This document shows positions 42,825 to 52,410 of a stretch of 64,000 nucleotides of DNA, in pieces. Location: the NCBI GenBank assembly GCA_036490335.1, contig DASXEB010000016.1:92486-156485 (forward strand), in the 5' to 3' direction. Position 1 is the first letter of the stretch. Every line of letters starts with the position of its first letter. The position numbers and the translations under genes are program-made. This DNA comes from Palsa-1392 sp036490335 (lineage in GTDB: Bacteria > Verrucomicrobiota > Verrucomicrobiia > Chthoniobacterales > UBA10450). A model generated the notes under the pieces. That model was not told where the DNA came from and ran no database searches. It saw nothing but the letters and a program-made list of their open reading frames with translations.

Positions 42825-45380
42825 TTAGACGTCGAGGTTACGAACGTTGAGCGCATTGTCCTCAATGTACTGGCGGCGCGGCTCGACCACGTCACCCATC
42901 AGTTTCGAAAACATCTTGTCCGCATCGACAGCGTTATCGTCATTTAGATCGACCTTAAGGAGCTTGCGTTTCTCCGGGTCCATCGTGGTGTTGAATAACT
43001 CTTTTGCATTCATTTCCCCAAGACCCTTGAAACGTTTGATCTGCACGCCGCGACGACCGATCTCCATGATCTTGGCCAGAATTTCCGGGATGGAAAAAAG
43101 CGGATGACTGACCGCGCGATCGCCTTCGCCTTCGACTAACTCGAAGATAGGTTTGTCGGCGGCGGAGTAATGACTCAATTGCAGACCTTTTCGCGCCAAC
43201 TCCTGGATGAGTTTCTGCACCGTCGTCGATTCGTGTAACTCAACCAAGGTCCCGCGCCGCCGGTTGCCATTTGTCTTCGGCGCGGTAGTCAGTGGGAGTA
43301 AGTCCTGACCAATCTCTACGTCGAACAAACTCAGGTCGAGGTTTTCCTCGTGAAAGTGCCGGACGGCGCGCTCGTCGTTAAAGTAATGGACAGACTCCTC
43401 ATTGCCGTCGCGCACTTTGACGAGATAGGCAGGCAGCTTGCCGGTTTTCGGCTCGCGGTGAGTGAGTAACTCTTCAAAGTCGCCGCCGTGACGTCGAACT
43501 GACTCACTGACTTTGGCCAGCTTCTCGAGTTGCTCGAGAATGTCTTTGAGTTGGGCTGTGCTCAATTCCTTGCCGTCGGCGATCGTCTTGAGACGGACGT
43601 CTTCCGCGCCTAACGAGATAAGGATTTTGTTTAACTGCACGTCGTCATCAACGTATTCTTCGCGCTTCTTCCGCTTGATCTGGTAGAGCGGCGGCTGGGC
43701 AATGTAGATTTTGCCCGCGCGGACCAGCTCGGTCATTTGCCGGTAGAAAAAGGTGAGGAGTAAGACCCGAATGTGCGAGCCATCGACGTCCGCATCGGTC
43801 ATGATGATGATGCGCCCGTAACGAAGCTTCGACATGTCGAATGTCCCTTCCTCTTTTGTGGTCGCTTCTTCCTTTGGCTTGCCAATGCCGGTTCCAATCG
43901 CGGTGATCATCGATTGGATCTCGGTATTTTTTAGCGCCTGATCGAGGCGCGCTTTTTCGACATTGATGAGCTTGCCGCGAATCGGAAGGATCGCCTGGTA
44001 ACGACGATCGCGTCCCTGTTTGGCGGAGCCGCCGGCTGAATCGCCCTCGACAATGTATAACTCGGTAAGATCGGGATCTCGCTCCGAACAATCAGCCAGC
44101 TTGCCGGGCAAACCGCCGCCCGTCAGCGCGCCTTTGCGAATTGTTTCGCGCGCTTTCCGCGCGGCTTCGCGCGCGCGCGCGGCGGTCAGGACCTTGTCGA
44201 AAATTCGTTTCGCGATTGGCGGGTTTTGATCGAAGTAAGTCATCAAGCCGTCATACACGACAGAGTTGACGATGCCGTCGATCTCGGTGTTGACGAGCTT
44301 CACTTTGGTTTGTGATTCGAAGCGCGGGTTGGGAAGTTTGAGGCTCAAGACGCAGACCAAACCTTCCCGGACGTCCTCGCCGGAAATGGCCGGGTCCTTC
44401 TCTTTTACGAGACTGTTACTACGCGCGTATTGATTGACCGCCTTGGTCAGGGCAGTGCGAAAGCCGGTCAGATGAGTCCCACCATCCGGGTTGGGAATGG
44501 AGTTAGCGAAAGGCAGGATCTGATCGTTGTAACTGTCGTTATATTGTAAGACGACGTCGACGAAAACTTCGTCGCGCTGCCGCGAGATCACGACCGGCTT
44601 GGGATGAATGACATTCTTGTTCTCGCCTAACTGTCGGACAAATTCTTCAATGCCGTGCTTGTAGAAAAACAGTTCCTTGCGGGCCGGCTCGGTCCGCTCA
44701 TCGGTCAGGTTGATTTCCAACCCCGGATTAAGAAAGGCGAGCTCGCGCAATCGGCTCGCCAACCGATCAAACTTAAACTCAGTCGTGATCGTGAAGATGG
44801 TCGGGTCAGGGAGGAAAGTTATCAGCGTTCCGGTTGTCTTCTTGCTTTTCAGCTCGCCGATGACACTTAGTTTTTCCGTCGTCTTCCCGCGCTCGAAAGC
44901 CATGTGATAGACTTTCGCGTCGCGCGAGACTTCGACCTTGAACCAATCCGACAATGCGTTGACGCATTTCGCGCCGACGCCGTGCAGGCCGCCGGAATAT
45001 TTGTAGGCGCCCTGGCCAAACTTTCCGCCGGCATGCAGATTCGTCAGGACTAACTCGACCGCCGGCATCTTGAACTTCGGATGCATATCGACGGGAATAC
45101 CGCGGCCATTGTCGCGCACCGAAACGGAGCCATCGACATGAACGGCGACATCGATCTTGCCGCAATAGCCGGCGAGATGTTCGTCAATCGAGTTATCGAG
45201 CACTTCGAAAACGCAGTGGTGCAAGCCGCGCTCGTCGGGGTCGCCGATATACATGCCGGGCCGTTTACGCACGGCCTCGAGACCTTCGAGTTTGTCGATT
45301 TGAGCGGCGTTATATTTCTGCGTGTCGCTGATTCCGGCGGGGCTGCTCGGGGGAGCGGATTCGTCGTTGGATTGGAGCAT
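42825..45380 (-). CDS. gyrB: DNA gyrase subunit B
   Basis: 851 residues. The GHKL ATPase domain has KRPGMYIGD, EVLDNSIDEH and DNGRGIPVD, then GGTHLTGFR and the transducer domain. TOPRIM shows YIVEGDSAGGSAKQGRDR and TDADVDGSHIR. The C-terminal GyrB domain has KRFKGLGEMN and ends with the RRQYIEDNA stretch. Longer than the roughly 640-residue short form because of an insert of more than 150 residues after TOPRIM, near SVHYFNDERAVRHF. It forms an operon with gyrA. Confidence 0.96.
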   Translation of the reverse strand: MLQSNDESAPPSSPAGISDTQKYNAAQIDKLEGLEAVRKRPGMYIGDPDERGLHHCVFEVLDNSIDEHLAGYCGKIDVAVHVDGSVSVRDNGRGIPVDMHPKFKMPAVELVLTNLHAGGKFGQGAYKYSGGLHGVGAKCVNALSDWFKVEVSRDAKVYHMAFERGKTTEKLSVIGELKSKKTTGTLITFLPDPTIFTITTEFKFDRLASRLRELAFLNPGLEINLTDERTEPARKELFFYKHGIEEFVRQLGENKNVIHPKPVVISRQRDEVFVDVVLQYNDSYNDQILPFANSIPNPDGGTHLTGFRTALTKAVNQYARSNSLVKEKDPAISGEDVREGLVCVLSLKLPNPRFESQTKVKLVNTEIDGIVNSVVYDGLMTYFDQNPPIAKRIFDKVLTAARAREAARKARETIRKGALTGGGLPGKLADCSERDPDLTELYIVEGDSAGGSAKQGRDRRYQAILPIRGKLINVEKARLDQALKNTEIQSMITAIGTGIGKPKEEATTKEEGTFDMSKLRYGRIIIMTDADVDGSHIRVLLLTFFYRQMTELVRAGKIYIAQPPLYQIKRKKREEYVDDDVQLNKILISLGAEDVRLKTIADGKELSTAQLKDILEQLEKLAKVSESVRRHGGDFEELLTHREPKTGKLPAYLVKVRDGNEESVHYFNDERAVRHFHEENLDLSLFDVEIGQDLLPLTTAPKTNGNRRRGTLVELHESTTVQKLIQELARKGLQLSHYSAADKPIFELVEGEGDRAVSHPLFSIPEILAKIMEIGRRGVQIKRFKGLGEMNAKELFNTTMDPEKRKLLKVDLNDDNAVDADKMFSKLMGDVVEPRRQYIEDNALNVRNLDV

Positions 45381-45720
45381 AGAAAACGCGCGCTAACCGC
45401 GCCCAAAAAGATAGGCCAGGATAGCGTTTTGAACAACTAATTATCTGCAGGTTTTTGCGGGCATTATCCGCTAGATTTAGCGACCGCGTTTCCAAGCCGA
45501 TACCGAATATTGTGGCTGGAGGAACGGGCCACATCCACCGCGTGATCAAAATCCGATCGGACTTGAGAGATTAAAATGGATGGTCGGAAAGCGACGATCC
45601 GTTACGCTTCAAGCGGCCGTGGAGAAATACAAAACAGTCCTTTACTCGTTAGGCGAATCGTCCGCAATTGCGATTGCACACGAGCGACTTTTCCGAAGAA
45701 GGCAAACGTGCTACCTTGAT
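45381..45720. other. Intergenic stretch between gyrB and rnpB
   Basis: About 340 bases that must hold the divergent gyrB and rnpB promoters. The extended form of the dispersed word is at 45636-45655. Open frames crossing into rnpB show no family resemblance. No other defined element seen. Confidence 0.5.
45636..45655 (+). repeat. Extended intergenic form of the dispersed word
   Basis: AGTCCTTTACTCGTTAGGCG, identical over 20 bases to the copies at 47788 and 52262. It lies about 65 bases upstream of the RNase P RNA. Confidence 0.75.
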
Positions 45721-46136
45721 GCGACGGCAGATGATCGCCCGGCTCCAATTTTGCGGCCGGGAGGAAAGTCCGAACACCAAACGGCAGCATGCCGCGCAAA
45801 ATGCGCGGACGCTTTTCTCGCAAGGGACAAGCGATGGACAGTGTCACAGAAAAAATACGGCCGAACGGGCGGCGCAAGTCACTCGTTAGGCAAAGGTGAA
45901 AAGGCGAGGTAAGAGCTCACCGCTCGACGCGCAAGCGCCGAGGCAGGAAAAACCCCATGCGGTGCAAGACAAAACAGAGGATGGGCAGCCGGTCCGATAA
46001 CTCCTCGGGTATCGTCGCATCACGCGGCACGCGAGTGCCGCGGGCGGGCGGCGTTCCGTTCGCGGAGCGCCGGTCGAGATAAATGATCATCGCGGCCGAG
46101 CAATCGGCCGAACAGAATTCGGCTTATCGCCGTCGA
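45721..46136 (+). ncRNA. rnpB: RNase P RNA (bacterial type A)
   Basis: Catalytic RNA that matures tRNA 5' ends. Conserved blocks in order: GAGGAAAGTCCGAACACC (about 45770), GACAGTGTCACAGAAAAA, GTGAAAAGG, GGTAAGAGCTCACC (P11 region) and the 3' AGATAAATGATCATC ... ACAGAATTCGGCTTAT. P1 is formed by CGACGGC (45722-45728) with GCCGTCG (46130-46136), which sets both ends to within a few bases. A copy of the dispersed word (CTCGTTAGGC, 45882-45891) lies inside the RNA just before the conserved GTGAAA, in the P8/P9 side. A hairpin terminator follows. Confidence 0.95.
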
Positions 46137-46140
46137 AAAT

Positions 46141-46178
46141 GAAGGGCGCTTTCGGAAACGAGGCGCCCTTCCACTTTT
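46141..46178 (+). terminator. Terminator of rnpB
   Basis: Perfect 9-base stem GAAGGGCGC (46141-46149) / GCGCCCTTC (46163-46171), then CACTTTT. Confidence 0.8.
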
Positions 46179-46179
46179 C

Positions 46180-46241
46180 GCCTAAAGAAAAGGCGCGCCC
46201 TTTTCGACGCGCCCTTTCGAGTTAGTCCTTTGCTCGTTAGG
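46180..46241 (-). terminator. sodA terminator flanked by degenerate motif pair
   Basis: The hairpin GGCGCG/CGCGCC is followed on the minus strand by TTTTC. It is flanked by GCCTAAAG (46180) and by AGTCCTTTGCTCGTTAGG (46224-46241), imperfect inverted copies of the dispersed word. It lies directly after the sodA stop on the minus strand. Confidence 0.6.
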
Positions 46242-46246
46242 TTAGG

Positions 46247-46852
<606 letters not shown>

Positions 46853-46960
46853 CGCATAATCTCAGGCCAATTCGCGCGCTTGGGTAGTAATTTTTTTGGC
46901 GCGAAGCCGCGGCCCACTTGCGTAATCCGAGCGCAGAGGTTACGTCCCATCGAGTTCGAC

Positions 46961-47788
46961 ATGGAAAAATTCTTCGTTGGTCGAGGCACGCTCGTCCTTT
47001 CTGCGGCGGCCCTGGCGGTCCTCGTCTTCAGTGGTTGCGGGAAAAAAAATGAAACCGCGCCTGCCGCGGCAACGCCCACGCCTGCGGCCTTGCCCGTCGC
47101 GTCGGCTGCAAGCTCGGCGATTGTTCCGGTCGCGGCACCCCCGCTCACGGGCGAGATCACTCCGGCGATCGTCCAGAACGGCCCTGATTCAATCACCCAC
47201 TACCTGCATTTTCCGAAAGATCCGGCGCTCGCGAAACACGACAGCGTCGTGCAATTCTACTGCGACGTCAGCGAGCGCGGCACGGTCGAGACGACCTACG
47301 GCGTGGTCGGCAACGACAAGGCTTTCCGGACCGCAGTACAAAGCGCGCTGGACTGGGGACGCTTCCAGCCGGCGACGGTCGATGGGCGCGCGGTCCCGGC
47401 TTATGTCGGCGGGACGGTTTTCTTCTGGCACGAGAATGCTGCGCCAGTCATCGTCGTCTCGTTAGGTACAGAGGAGCGCGACCGCGTCGGCAAAATGACG
47501 AACTACATTCAGCCGCAATTGATCGGAGGGTTGCGGCGTGCGGCGGCGCGGGTGATTCGCCAGATTCCGCACAATTTTCCGGTCGACGGGCAGGCCGAGG
47601 TGGTCGTGAACGTTGATGAAAAAGGTGTGGTCAAGAGCACGAAGATCGTGGGCGAACATCCGAAAGGAAGCGGCCTCGGCCACCTGCTCGAGCGCGCGAT
47701 TGAAGGCGCGCAATTCACCCACGGCTTTGAAAATGGCAAGGCGACCGCCGGTTCGGTCAACGTCGTCGCCGATTTCAGCCTGCTTTAA
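46961..47788 (+). CDS. TonB-C-like domain lipoprotein
   Basis: About 275 residues from ATG 46961 (MEKFFVGRGT). The signal peptide ends in a lipobox-like FSGC. An Ala/Pro/Thr-rich linker (about 27-65) is followed by two domains resembling TonB C-terminal repeats: VVQFYCDVSERGTVETTYGVVGND..FRTAVQSALDWGRFQPATVDGRAVPAYVGG, and then AEVVVNVDEKGVVKSTKIVGEHP. No ExbB/ExbD is near and the anchor is a lipid, so energy transduction is unlikely; a structural or binding role is more plausible. Confidence 0.65.
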   Translation: MEKFFVGRGTLVLSAAALAVLVFSGCGKKNETAPAAATPTPAALPVASAASSAIVPVAAPPLTGEITPAIVQNGPDSITHYLHFPKDPALAKHDSVVQFYCDVSERGTVETTYGVVGNDKAFRTAVQSALDWGRFQPATVDGRAVPAYVGGTVFFWHENAAPVIVVSLGTEERDRVGKMTNYIQPQLIGGLRRAAARVIRQIPHNFPVDGQAEVVVNVDEKGVVKSTKIVGEHPKGSGLGHLLERAIEGAQFTHGFENGKATAGSVNVVADFSLL

Positions 47789-47807
47789 GTCCTTTACTCG
47801 TTAGGCG
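47788..47807 (+). repeat. Extended intergenic form of the dispersed word
   Basis: AGTCCTTTACTCGTTAGGCG between the convergent TonB-like and CorC-family genes, overlapping the last base of the first and the stop of the second. Confidence 0.75.
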
Positions 47808-49204
47808 ATGCCAGACCGCGATTCGAGCGCGGTTTCTTCTTTCGGCCGTTTCTGGAAGTGGAGTTGTCCGACGCGCCGCCCGTCCGCCTGCGTGACGGTG
47901 ATGAGATAATCTTCGATCCGCACCTGCTCGCCTTGCTTCGGCAAATGGCCGAGCAAATGCGTGACGTAACCGCCGATCGTGCTCACGTCGGCATTTTCCA
48001 GCTCGAGCCCGGCGAGATCGCTCAGCTCGTAAAGGCCGAGCGTTCCATCGACCACGAACTCGTTGTCGTTAATCTTGCGGAATTCCGCACGCTCGGTGTC
48101 GAACTCATCCTGAATGTCGCCGACCAGCTCTTCGAGAATGTTTTCCATCGTCACCATCCCGACCGTGCCACCATATTCATCGACCACGATCGCGAGGTGG
48201 GCGTGCCTAACGAGAAAAAGATTGAGCAGCTTCTCCAGCGACATCATTTCGGGAACCGGAATCAGCTCGCGCTTGATTCGCATCAGATCGGGATGCGGAT
48301 CGCGCATCAGCGGGATGAGCTCCTTGATGTGAATCAGACCGAGCGCGTCGTCGAGATGCCCGCGGCACAAAGGAAAACGCGTGTGCCTTGAGGCGAGCGC
48401 CTTCGCGACATTGGCATCGAAGCCTTCCTCGACATCGAGATACAAGACTTCGCCGCGCGGCGTCATGATATCGCGCACGACGCGGCGGCGCATGTCGAGC
48501 GCGTTGACCAGAATGTCGCGACCGATCGAGGAAACCTCGTCCGACTTTTCGCTTTGATCGAAAATCAGCCGCAGCTCCTCTTCGCTGTGCGCGAGTTCGG
48601 AGCCGCTGAGCGGTTTGAGCCGCAGAATTTTTTGCAGGAAAAAGTTCGAAGAATTGTTCAGCAGCCAGATGAAGGGCCGGAAAACAAGATGAAAGAGAGT
48701 CAGCGGCCTAACGAGTATAAGTGAAACCGGCAACGGATTCGAGATCGCGAAATATTTCGGCGCCAGCTCTCCGAAAACGATGTGCAGAAACGTGATCCCG
48801 AGAAACGCGATCACAACCGACACCGTCGTCACGACCGCGACGGAGTGAACGTTCGCGAGCGCGAAGAGCGGCTGAAAAATTGTCGCCAGAAATTGTTCGC
48901 CCGCCCAGCCGAGACCGAGGCTCGCGAGCGTGACCCCGAGCTGCGTCGCGGAAAGATAGGAGTCAAGATGCGTCCGCACGTGCCGGGCGAGAGCCGCGCG
49001 GGTATTGCCTTCGTCGATCAGAGTTTCGAGCTGACTGCTGCGCACCTTGATGATGGAATATTCCGCCGCGACAAAGAAACCGTTGAGCGCGACGAGCGCG
49101 GCGATCGCGAGCAGTTTGCCGAGCAGAATCTCGGGCGAATCCCAATGCGTGGCGACGCCTTCGGCCAGACTGGCAAAGGCGGCGAAATGGAAAAACAAAT
49201 TCAT
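47801..49204 (-). CDS. CNNM/CorC-family (hemolysin-like) membrane protein
   Basis: 467 residues. A DUF21/CNNM domain with about four membrane segments (to about 200; LNGFFVAAEYSIIKVRSSQ is typical) is followed by a CBS pair (RDIMTPRGEVLYLD, then LAIVVDEYGGTVGMVTMENILEELVGDI) and a C-terminal CorC_HlyC transporter-associated domain (VDGTLGLYELSDLAGLEL). The family is tied to Mg2+ or Co2+ homeostasis; the older hemolysin name is misleading. mgtE in the same window is a second magnesium gene but is far away. Confidence 0.9.
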   Translation of the reverse strand: MNLFFHFAAFASLAEGVATHWDSPEILLGKLLAIAALVALNGFFVAAEYSIIKVRSSQLETLIDEGNTRAALARHVRTHLDSYLSATQLGVTLASLGLGWAGEQFLATIFQPLFALANVHSVAVVTTVSVVIAFLGITFLHIVFGELAPKYFAISNPLPVSLILVRPLTLFHLVFRPFIWLLNNSSNFFLQKILRLKPLSGSELAHSEEELRLIFDQSEKSDEVSSIGRDILVNALDMRRRVVRDIMTPRGEVLYLDVEEGFDANVAKALASRHTRFPLCRGHLDDALGLIHIKELIPLMRDPHPDLMRIKRELIPVPEMMSLEKLLNLFLVRHAHLAIVVDEYGGTVGMVTMENILEELVGDIQDEFDTERAEFRKINDNEFVVDGTLGLYELSDLAGLELENADVSTIGGYVTHLLGHLPKQGEQVRIEDYLITVTQADGRRVGQLHFQKRPKEETALESRSGIA

Positions 49205-49255
49205 CGTCCGGGCGCGAAACGTCGCGCCCCGCGTGATCCGGCGGCGACGATCAAG

Positions 49256-49525
49256 CTACCAGCTCGATTTCGTCACGCCCGGGATCAGACCCTGCGAAGC
49301 CAGCTCGCGAAAGGTGAGCCGGGAAACCTTGAACCGGCGGATAAACGCCCGCCGCCGGCCGCTCACCTGGCAGCGATTGACGACCCGGGTCGGGCTCGCG
49401 TCGCGGGGCAGTTGCGAGAGGCCGATGTAATCCTTCTTCGCCTTCAGCTCGGCGCGCTGGGCGGCGTATTTCTGCACCGTTTTGCGCTTGCGCTCGTTGC
49501 GATTAATCCAGGAAGTCTTGGCCAT
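49256..49525 (-). CDS. rpsN: 30S ribosomal protein S14
   Basis: 89 residues starting MAKTSWINRNERKRK, with LPRDASPTRVVNRCQVSGRRRAF and the C-terminal GLIPGVTKSSW. Only one Cys is seen, so this is the zinc-free (C-minus) type, shorter than the E. coli 101-residue form. It stands outside any ribosomal-protein operon. Solitary C-minus S14 genes often act as zinc-starvation alternates, but without the rest of the genome I cannot say whether a second copy exists. Confidence 0.93.
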   Translation of the reverse strand: MAKTSWINRNERKRKTVQKYAAQRAELKAKKDYIGLSQLPRDASPTRVVNRCQVSGRRRAFIRRFKVSRLTFRELASQGLIPGVTKSSW

Positions 49526-49602
49526 AAAAGGAACGCGGAAGGTAACGGGAAAGGCGCAACGCGCAAGCTCTTTTTCGGCCGGCCAGGGGCGCTCGGTGCG
49601 GG

Positions 49603-50073
49603 TCAGGTTTGCAGCGAGCGGACGAGATCGCGCACTTTTTCGGCGCCGGCGATGTTCCAGAAGATAACGTCGGCGTCGTCGGTCGCGGCGGAAGAGAACT
49701 CCACCGTCCCGATGCCGAAAAGGCCACTCAGTCCGTGCCGGCGGAGGTTGATGCTGCGAATATCCTGCAACCGAACTTCGTTGGAAGTGCGGCTGACGAT
49801 TCCGAACTCGACGCTGACCCGCCGATTCGTGACCGTGTATTTTCGCCGGCTGCGATCGAGTTGAATCCAGCCGGCGATGAGTAGCGCGACGATGACGAGC
49901 GCGGCTCTCCCGCCCCACAGAATCTCCGCGTAATTCGGCAGCGCGAGCAGAAAACTTGCCCCCGCGATTGCGAGTAGGATGAGCACGAGCACCCATTTGC
50001 CGGCGTAATGAAAATTCGAGACCGAGCCGGTCCAGAGCGTCTGCTCGGCGGTGGCGGAAGCGGGTTCGTTCAT
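49603..50073 (-). CDS. PH-domain (bPH2) membrane protein
   Basis: About 156 residues from ATG 50073 (MNEPASATAE). Two adjacent membrane segments (about 28-60) are followed by a bacterial PH-like domain: YTVTNRRVSVEFGIVSRTSNEVRLQDIRSI is the characteristic stretch. The open frame upstream to 50433 is antisense of the neighbouring gene. Function unknown; such proteins are small membrane-bound scaffolds. It is divergent from the next gene. Confidence 0.78.
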   Translation of the reverse strand: MNEPASATAEQTLWTGSVSNFHYAGKWVLVLILLAIAGASFLLALPNYAEILWGGRAALVIVALLIAGWIQLDRSRRKYTVTNRRVSVEFGIVSRTSNEVRLQDIRSINLRRHGLSGLFGIGTVEFSSAATDDADVIFWNIAGAEKVRDLVRSLQT

Positions 50074-50137
50074 CCGCACAGTCTCGCTCACGACGCGCGG
50101 CTCGCAATCGCGACGCCTTTGGTGCAGAAAGAGAACC

Positions 50138-50644
50138 ATGGAACCGGCCGAAGCGCTCAGCACCGTCGCACAGATCGCCGTCGCCCTCGCCGGATTTGCC
50201 GGGGTCGTCGTCGTCTTTCGCACCGAATCGCTCCATCGCTGGGCCGCGATCGACCGCTTTCGTCTCTGGCTCTTGCTGGCAAACTCCGTCATCCCGCTTG
50301 CGCTTGCCCTCCTCGCGATTTTACTCCTCGCGGCCGAGCCGGCGCCGGTCGCGATCTGGCGCTGGTGCAGCGGCATCGCCGGGCCGTTTCTTCTCCTCTT
50401 CGCCGCGCTCACCGTGCGCGCGGGACGGGCCATTCCGGCGCCGGAACTGCAAGCGGACCGGACGGCGCGGCTTCTTTTTTATCCGCTTTTTTTCCTCGGC
50501 GCCGCGGTCACGCTCCTCCAATTCTACAACGCGATTTTCGCCGGGCGCTTCCGCTACTTCTTTGTCGCGATTGTTTTTCAACTCCTCGGCGCCCTCCTCC
50601 AGTTCGTCCGCCTGATTCTGGCCGGGCCGGCGCGCAAAAACTGA
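50138..50644 (+). CDS. Four-helix membrane protein of unknown function
   Basis: 168 residues from ATG 50138 (MEPAEALSTV). Hydrophobic segments lie near 8-24, 45-70, 75-95, and 110-160 (the last may be two). AQIAVALAGFAGVVVVFR near the N-terminus resembles uncharacterised membrane proteins often annotated as hypothetical. No catalytic motif is visible. Confidence 0.65.
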   Translation: MEPAEALSTVAQIAVALAGFAGVVVVFRTESLHRWAAIDRFRLWLLLANSVIPLALALLAILLLAAEPAPVAIWRWCSGIAGPFLLLFAALTVRAGRAIPAPELQADRTARLLFYPLFFLGAAVTLLQFYNAIFAGRFRYFFVAIVFQLLGALLQFVRLILAGPARKN

Positions 50645-50665
50645 TTTGACGCCGCCTCAATCCAA

Positions 50666-50683
50666 ATGTAGCATTGGCTACAT
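50666..50683. promoter_or_regulatory. Candidate operator upstream of mntH
   Basis: ATGTAGC-ATTG-GCTACAT, a perfect 7-base dyad with a 4-base centre, 67 bases upstream of the mntH start. A metalloregulator site is the natural guess; it does not match the MntR or Fur consensus that I know. Confidence 0.45.
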
Positions 50684-50749
50684 TATGGAACTCCGGCCAC
50701 AACATGAAAACACGGCTGGATCGGCCTCCGCCCCGCAATTTGCGCAATC

Positions 50750-52162
50750 GTGAACCAGGGCGCGCCGCAGACCATCACGCCCGCGCCCGTCGCCCTGCCC
50801 GCCTGGCGGCGGGCCACCTCCGGGTTTTCCCTCCCGGACGTTTACCGCAGCATCGCCATCCCTCGCGGCCCTTCCTTCTGGCGCAAGCTCATCGCCTATT
50901 CCGGCCCCGGCTTCCTCGTCGCGGTCGGTTACATGGACCCGGGGAACTGGGCGACCGACCTGGCGGGCGGGGCGAGTTTCGGCTACGCCCTTCTCTCCAT
51001 CGTCATGATCTCAAACTTCATGGCCATCCTCCTCCAGCACCTCAGCATCAAACTCGGCGTCGCCACCGGACGCGACCTCGCCCAGGCCTGCCGCGACCAT
51101 TATTCGCGGCCGACCGTTTGGTTTCTCTGGGTGCTGGCCGAGATCGGGATCGCGGCCTGCGACCTCGCGGAAGTGGTCGGCTCGGCCATCGGCCTGCAAC
51201 TTCTCTTTGGAATCCCGCTCGTCTGGGGCTGCTGCATCACCGCCCTCGACGTTTTCGCGGTTCTTTATCTCCAGCACAAAGGCTTTCGTTATATAGAAGC
51301 GCTCGTCATCGCGCTGATCGCGACCATCGGCGCTTGCTTCGCGGCCGAGCTGATCTTTTCCAAACCGAGCCTGCCCGGAATCCTGGCCGGCTTCGTCCCG
51401 GGCGCGCACATCATCGTCAACCGCGACATGCTTTACGTCTCGATCGGCATCCTTGGCGCCACCGTCATGCCGCACAACCTCTACCTTCACTCCTCCATCG
51501 TGCAGACGCGGCGTTACGCTGAGACCGCCGCGGGCAAGCGCGAAGCCGTCCGCTTCGCCTCGATCGATTCCGGGGCCGCGCTCATGTTCGCGCTCCTCAT
51601 CAACGCCGCCATTCTCATCCTCGCAGCAGCGGCCTTTCACTGGTCGGGGCACGCCGACGTCGCGGAAATCCAGGACGCGTATCGCCTTCTCAGCCCGGTC
51701 CTCGGGGTCGGCGTGGCGAGCGGACTTTTCGCCGTCGCCCTTCTCGCTTCCGGCCAAAATTCCACCCTTACCGGCACCCTCGCGGGCCAGATCGTGATGG
51801 AAGGTTTCCTCAACTTCCGCATCGCGCCCTGGCTCCGGCGCATCATCACTCGCGGGCTCGCGCTCATACCGGCCGTGCTCGTGATCGGCATTTTCGGCGA
51901 GGGCAAGACAACCGCGCTCCTCATCATCAGCCAGGTCGTGCTCAGCATGCAGCTCGGTTTTGCCGTCTGGCCGCTCATGCGTTTCACGAGCGAAAAAGCA
52001 AAAATGGGCGAATTCGCCAACCCGCCCTGGATTAAAATCCTTGGCTGGCTCACCACCATCGTCATCATCGTCCTGAACGCGAAATTGATCGCCGACTTCG
52101 CTCTCCCCGCCTCCGCCCAACATCTCCTCTACGGCCTCCTCCATCTCCCGCCGCCGCAGTGA
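50750..52162 (+). CDS. mntH: Nramp-family Mn2+/Fe2+ transporter
   Basis: 470 residues, about eleven helices. Helix 1 has YMDPGNWATDLAGG with the metal-binding Asp/Asn of DPGN, and helix 6 has ATVMPHNLYLHSS with the metal-binding Met, so the site is complete. Proton-coupled uptake of Mn2+ or Fe2+ across the inner membrane is expected. The GTG start at 50750 lies 67 bases after an operator-like dyad. No copy of the dispersed word occurs in this gene or its two upstream neighbours. Confidence 0.92.
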   Translation: MNQGAPQTITPAPVALPAWRRATSGFSLPDVYRSIAIPRGPSFWRKLIAYSGPGFLVAVGYMDPGNWATDLAGGASFGYALLSIVMISNFMAILLQHLSIKLGVATGRDLAQACRDHYSRPTVWFLWVLAEIGIAACDLAEVVGSAIGLQLLFGIPLVWGCCITALDVFAVLYLQHKGFRYIEALVIALIATIGACFAAELIFSKPSLPGILAGFVPGAHIIVNRDMLYVSIGILGATVMPHNLYLHSSIVQTRRYAETAAGKREAVRFASIDSGAALMFALLINAAILILAAAAFHWSGHADVAEIQDAYRLLSPVLGVGVASGLFAVALLASGQNSTLTGTLAGQIVMEGFLNFRIAPWLRRIITRGLALIPAVLVIGIFGEGKTTALLIISQVVLSMQLGFAVWPLMRFTSEKAKMGEFANPPWIKILGWLTTIVIIVLNAKLIADFALPASAQHLLYGLLHLPPPQ

Positions 52163-52261
52163 ACCCTTTCCGTCGCGGGAAGAATTGTCGGGACGGAAAA
52201 TAAGACGGAAATCAACGGCGGGCGGCCGGTTTCAAGGCGTCTTTAGTTCGTGAACAGAGGG

Positions 52262-52281
52262 AGTCCTTTACTCGTTAGGCG
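52262..52281 (+). repeat. Extended intergenic form of the dispersed word
   Basis: AGTCCTTTACTCGTTAGGCG about 130 bases upstream of coxA, in a 248-base gap that otherwise should hold the cox promoter. Confidence 0.75.
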
Positions 52282-52410
52282 CGGATTTGAGGCGATGCAG
52301 TTGCCGGTCGGGGCAGGAGAGTTTCGGAAAAGATTCGGCGAAAAATGAAATTTAACGGGCTTTCCGCTTGAAAAATTCCGCCGCATACTGAGTATCAATC
52401 GCAATCGATT

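Noticed and set aside
45580..45912. 110-codon open frame crossing the rnpB start
   Set aside because: Most of it is RNase P RNA sequence; the rest has no coding signs.
52163..52410. Cox promoter and regulatory sites
   Set aside because: Only the extended motif copy is distinct; no clear -35/-10 or dyad.
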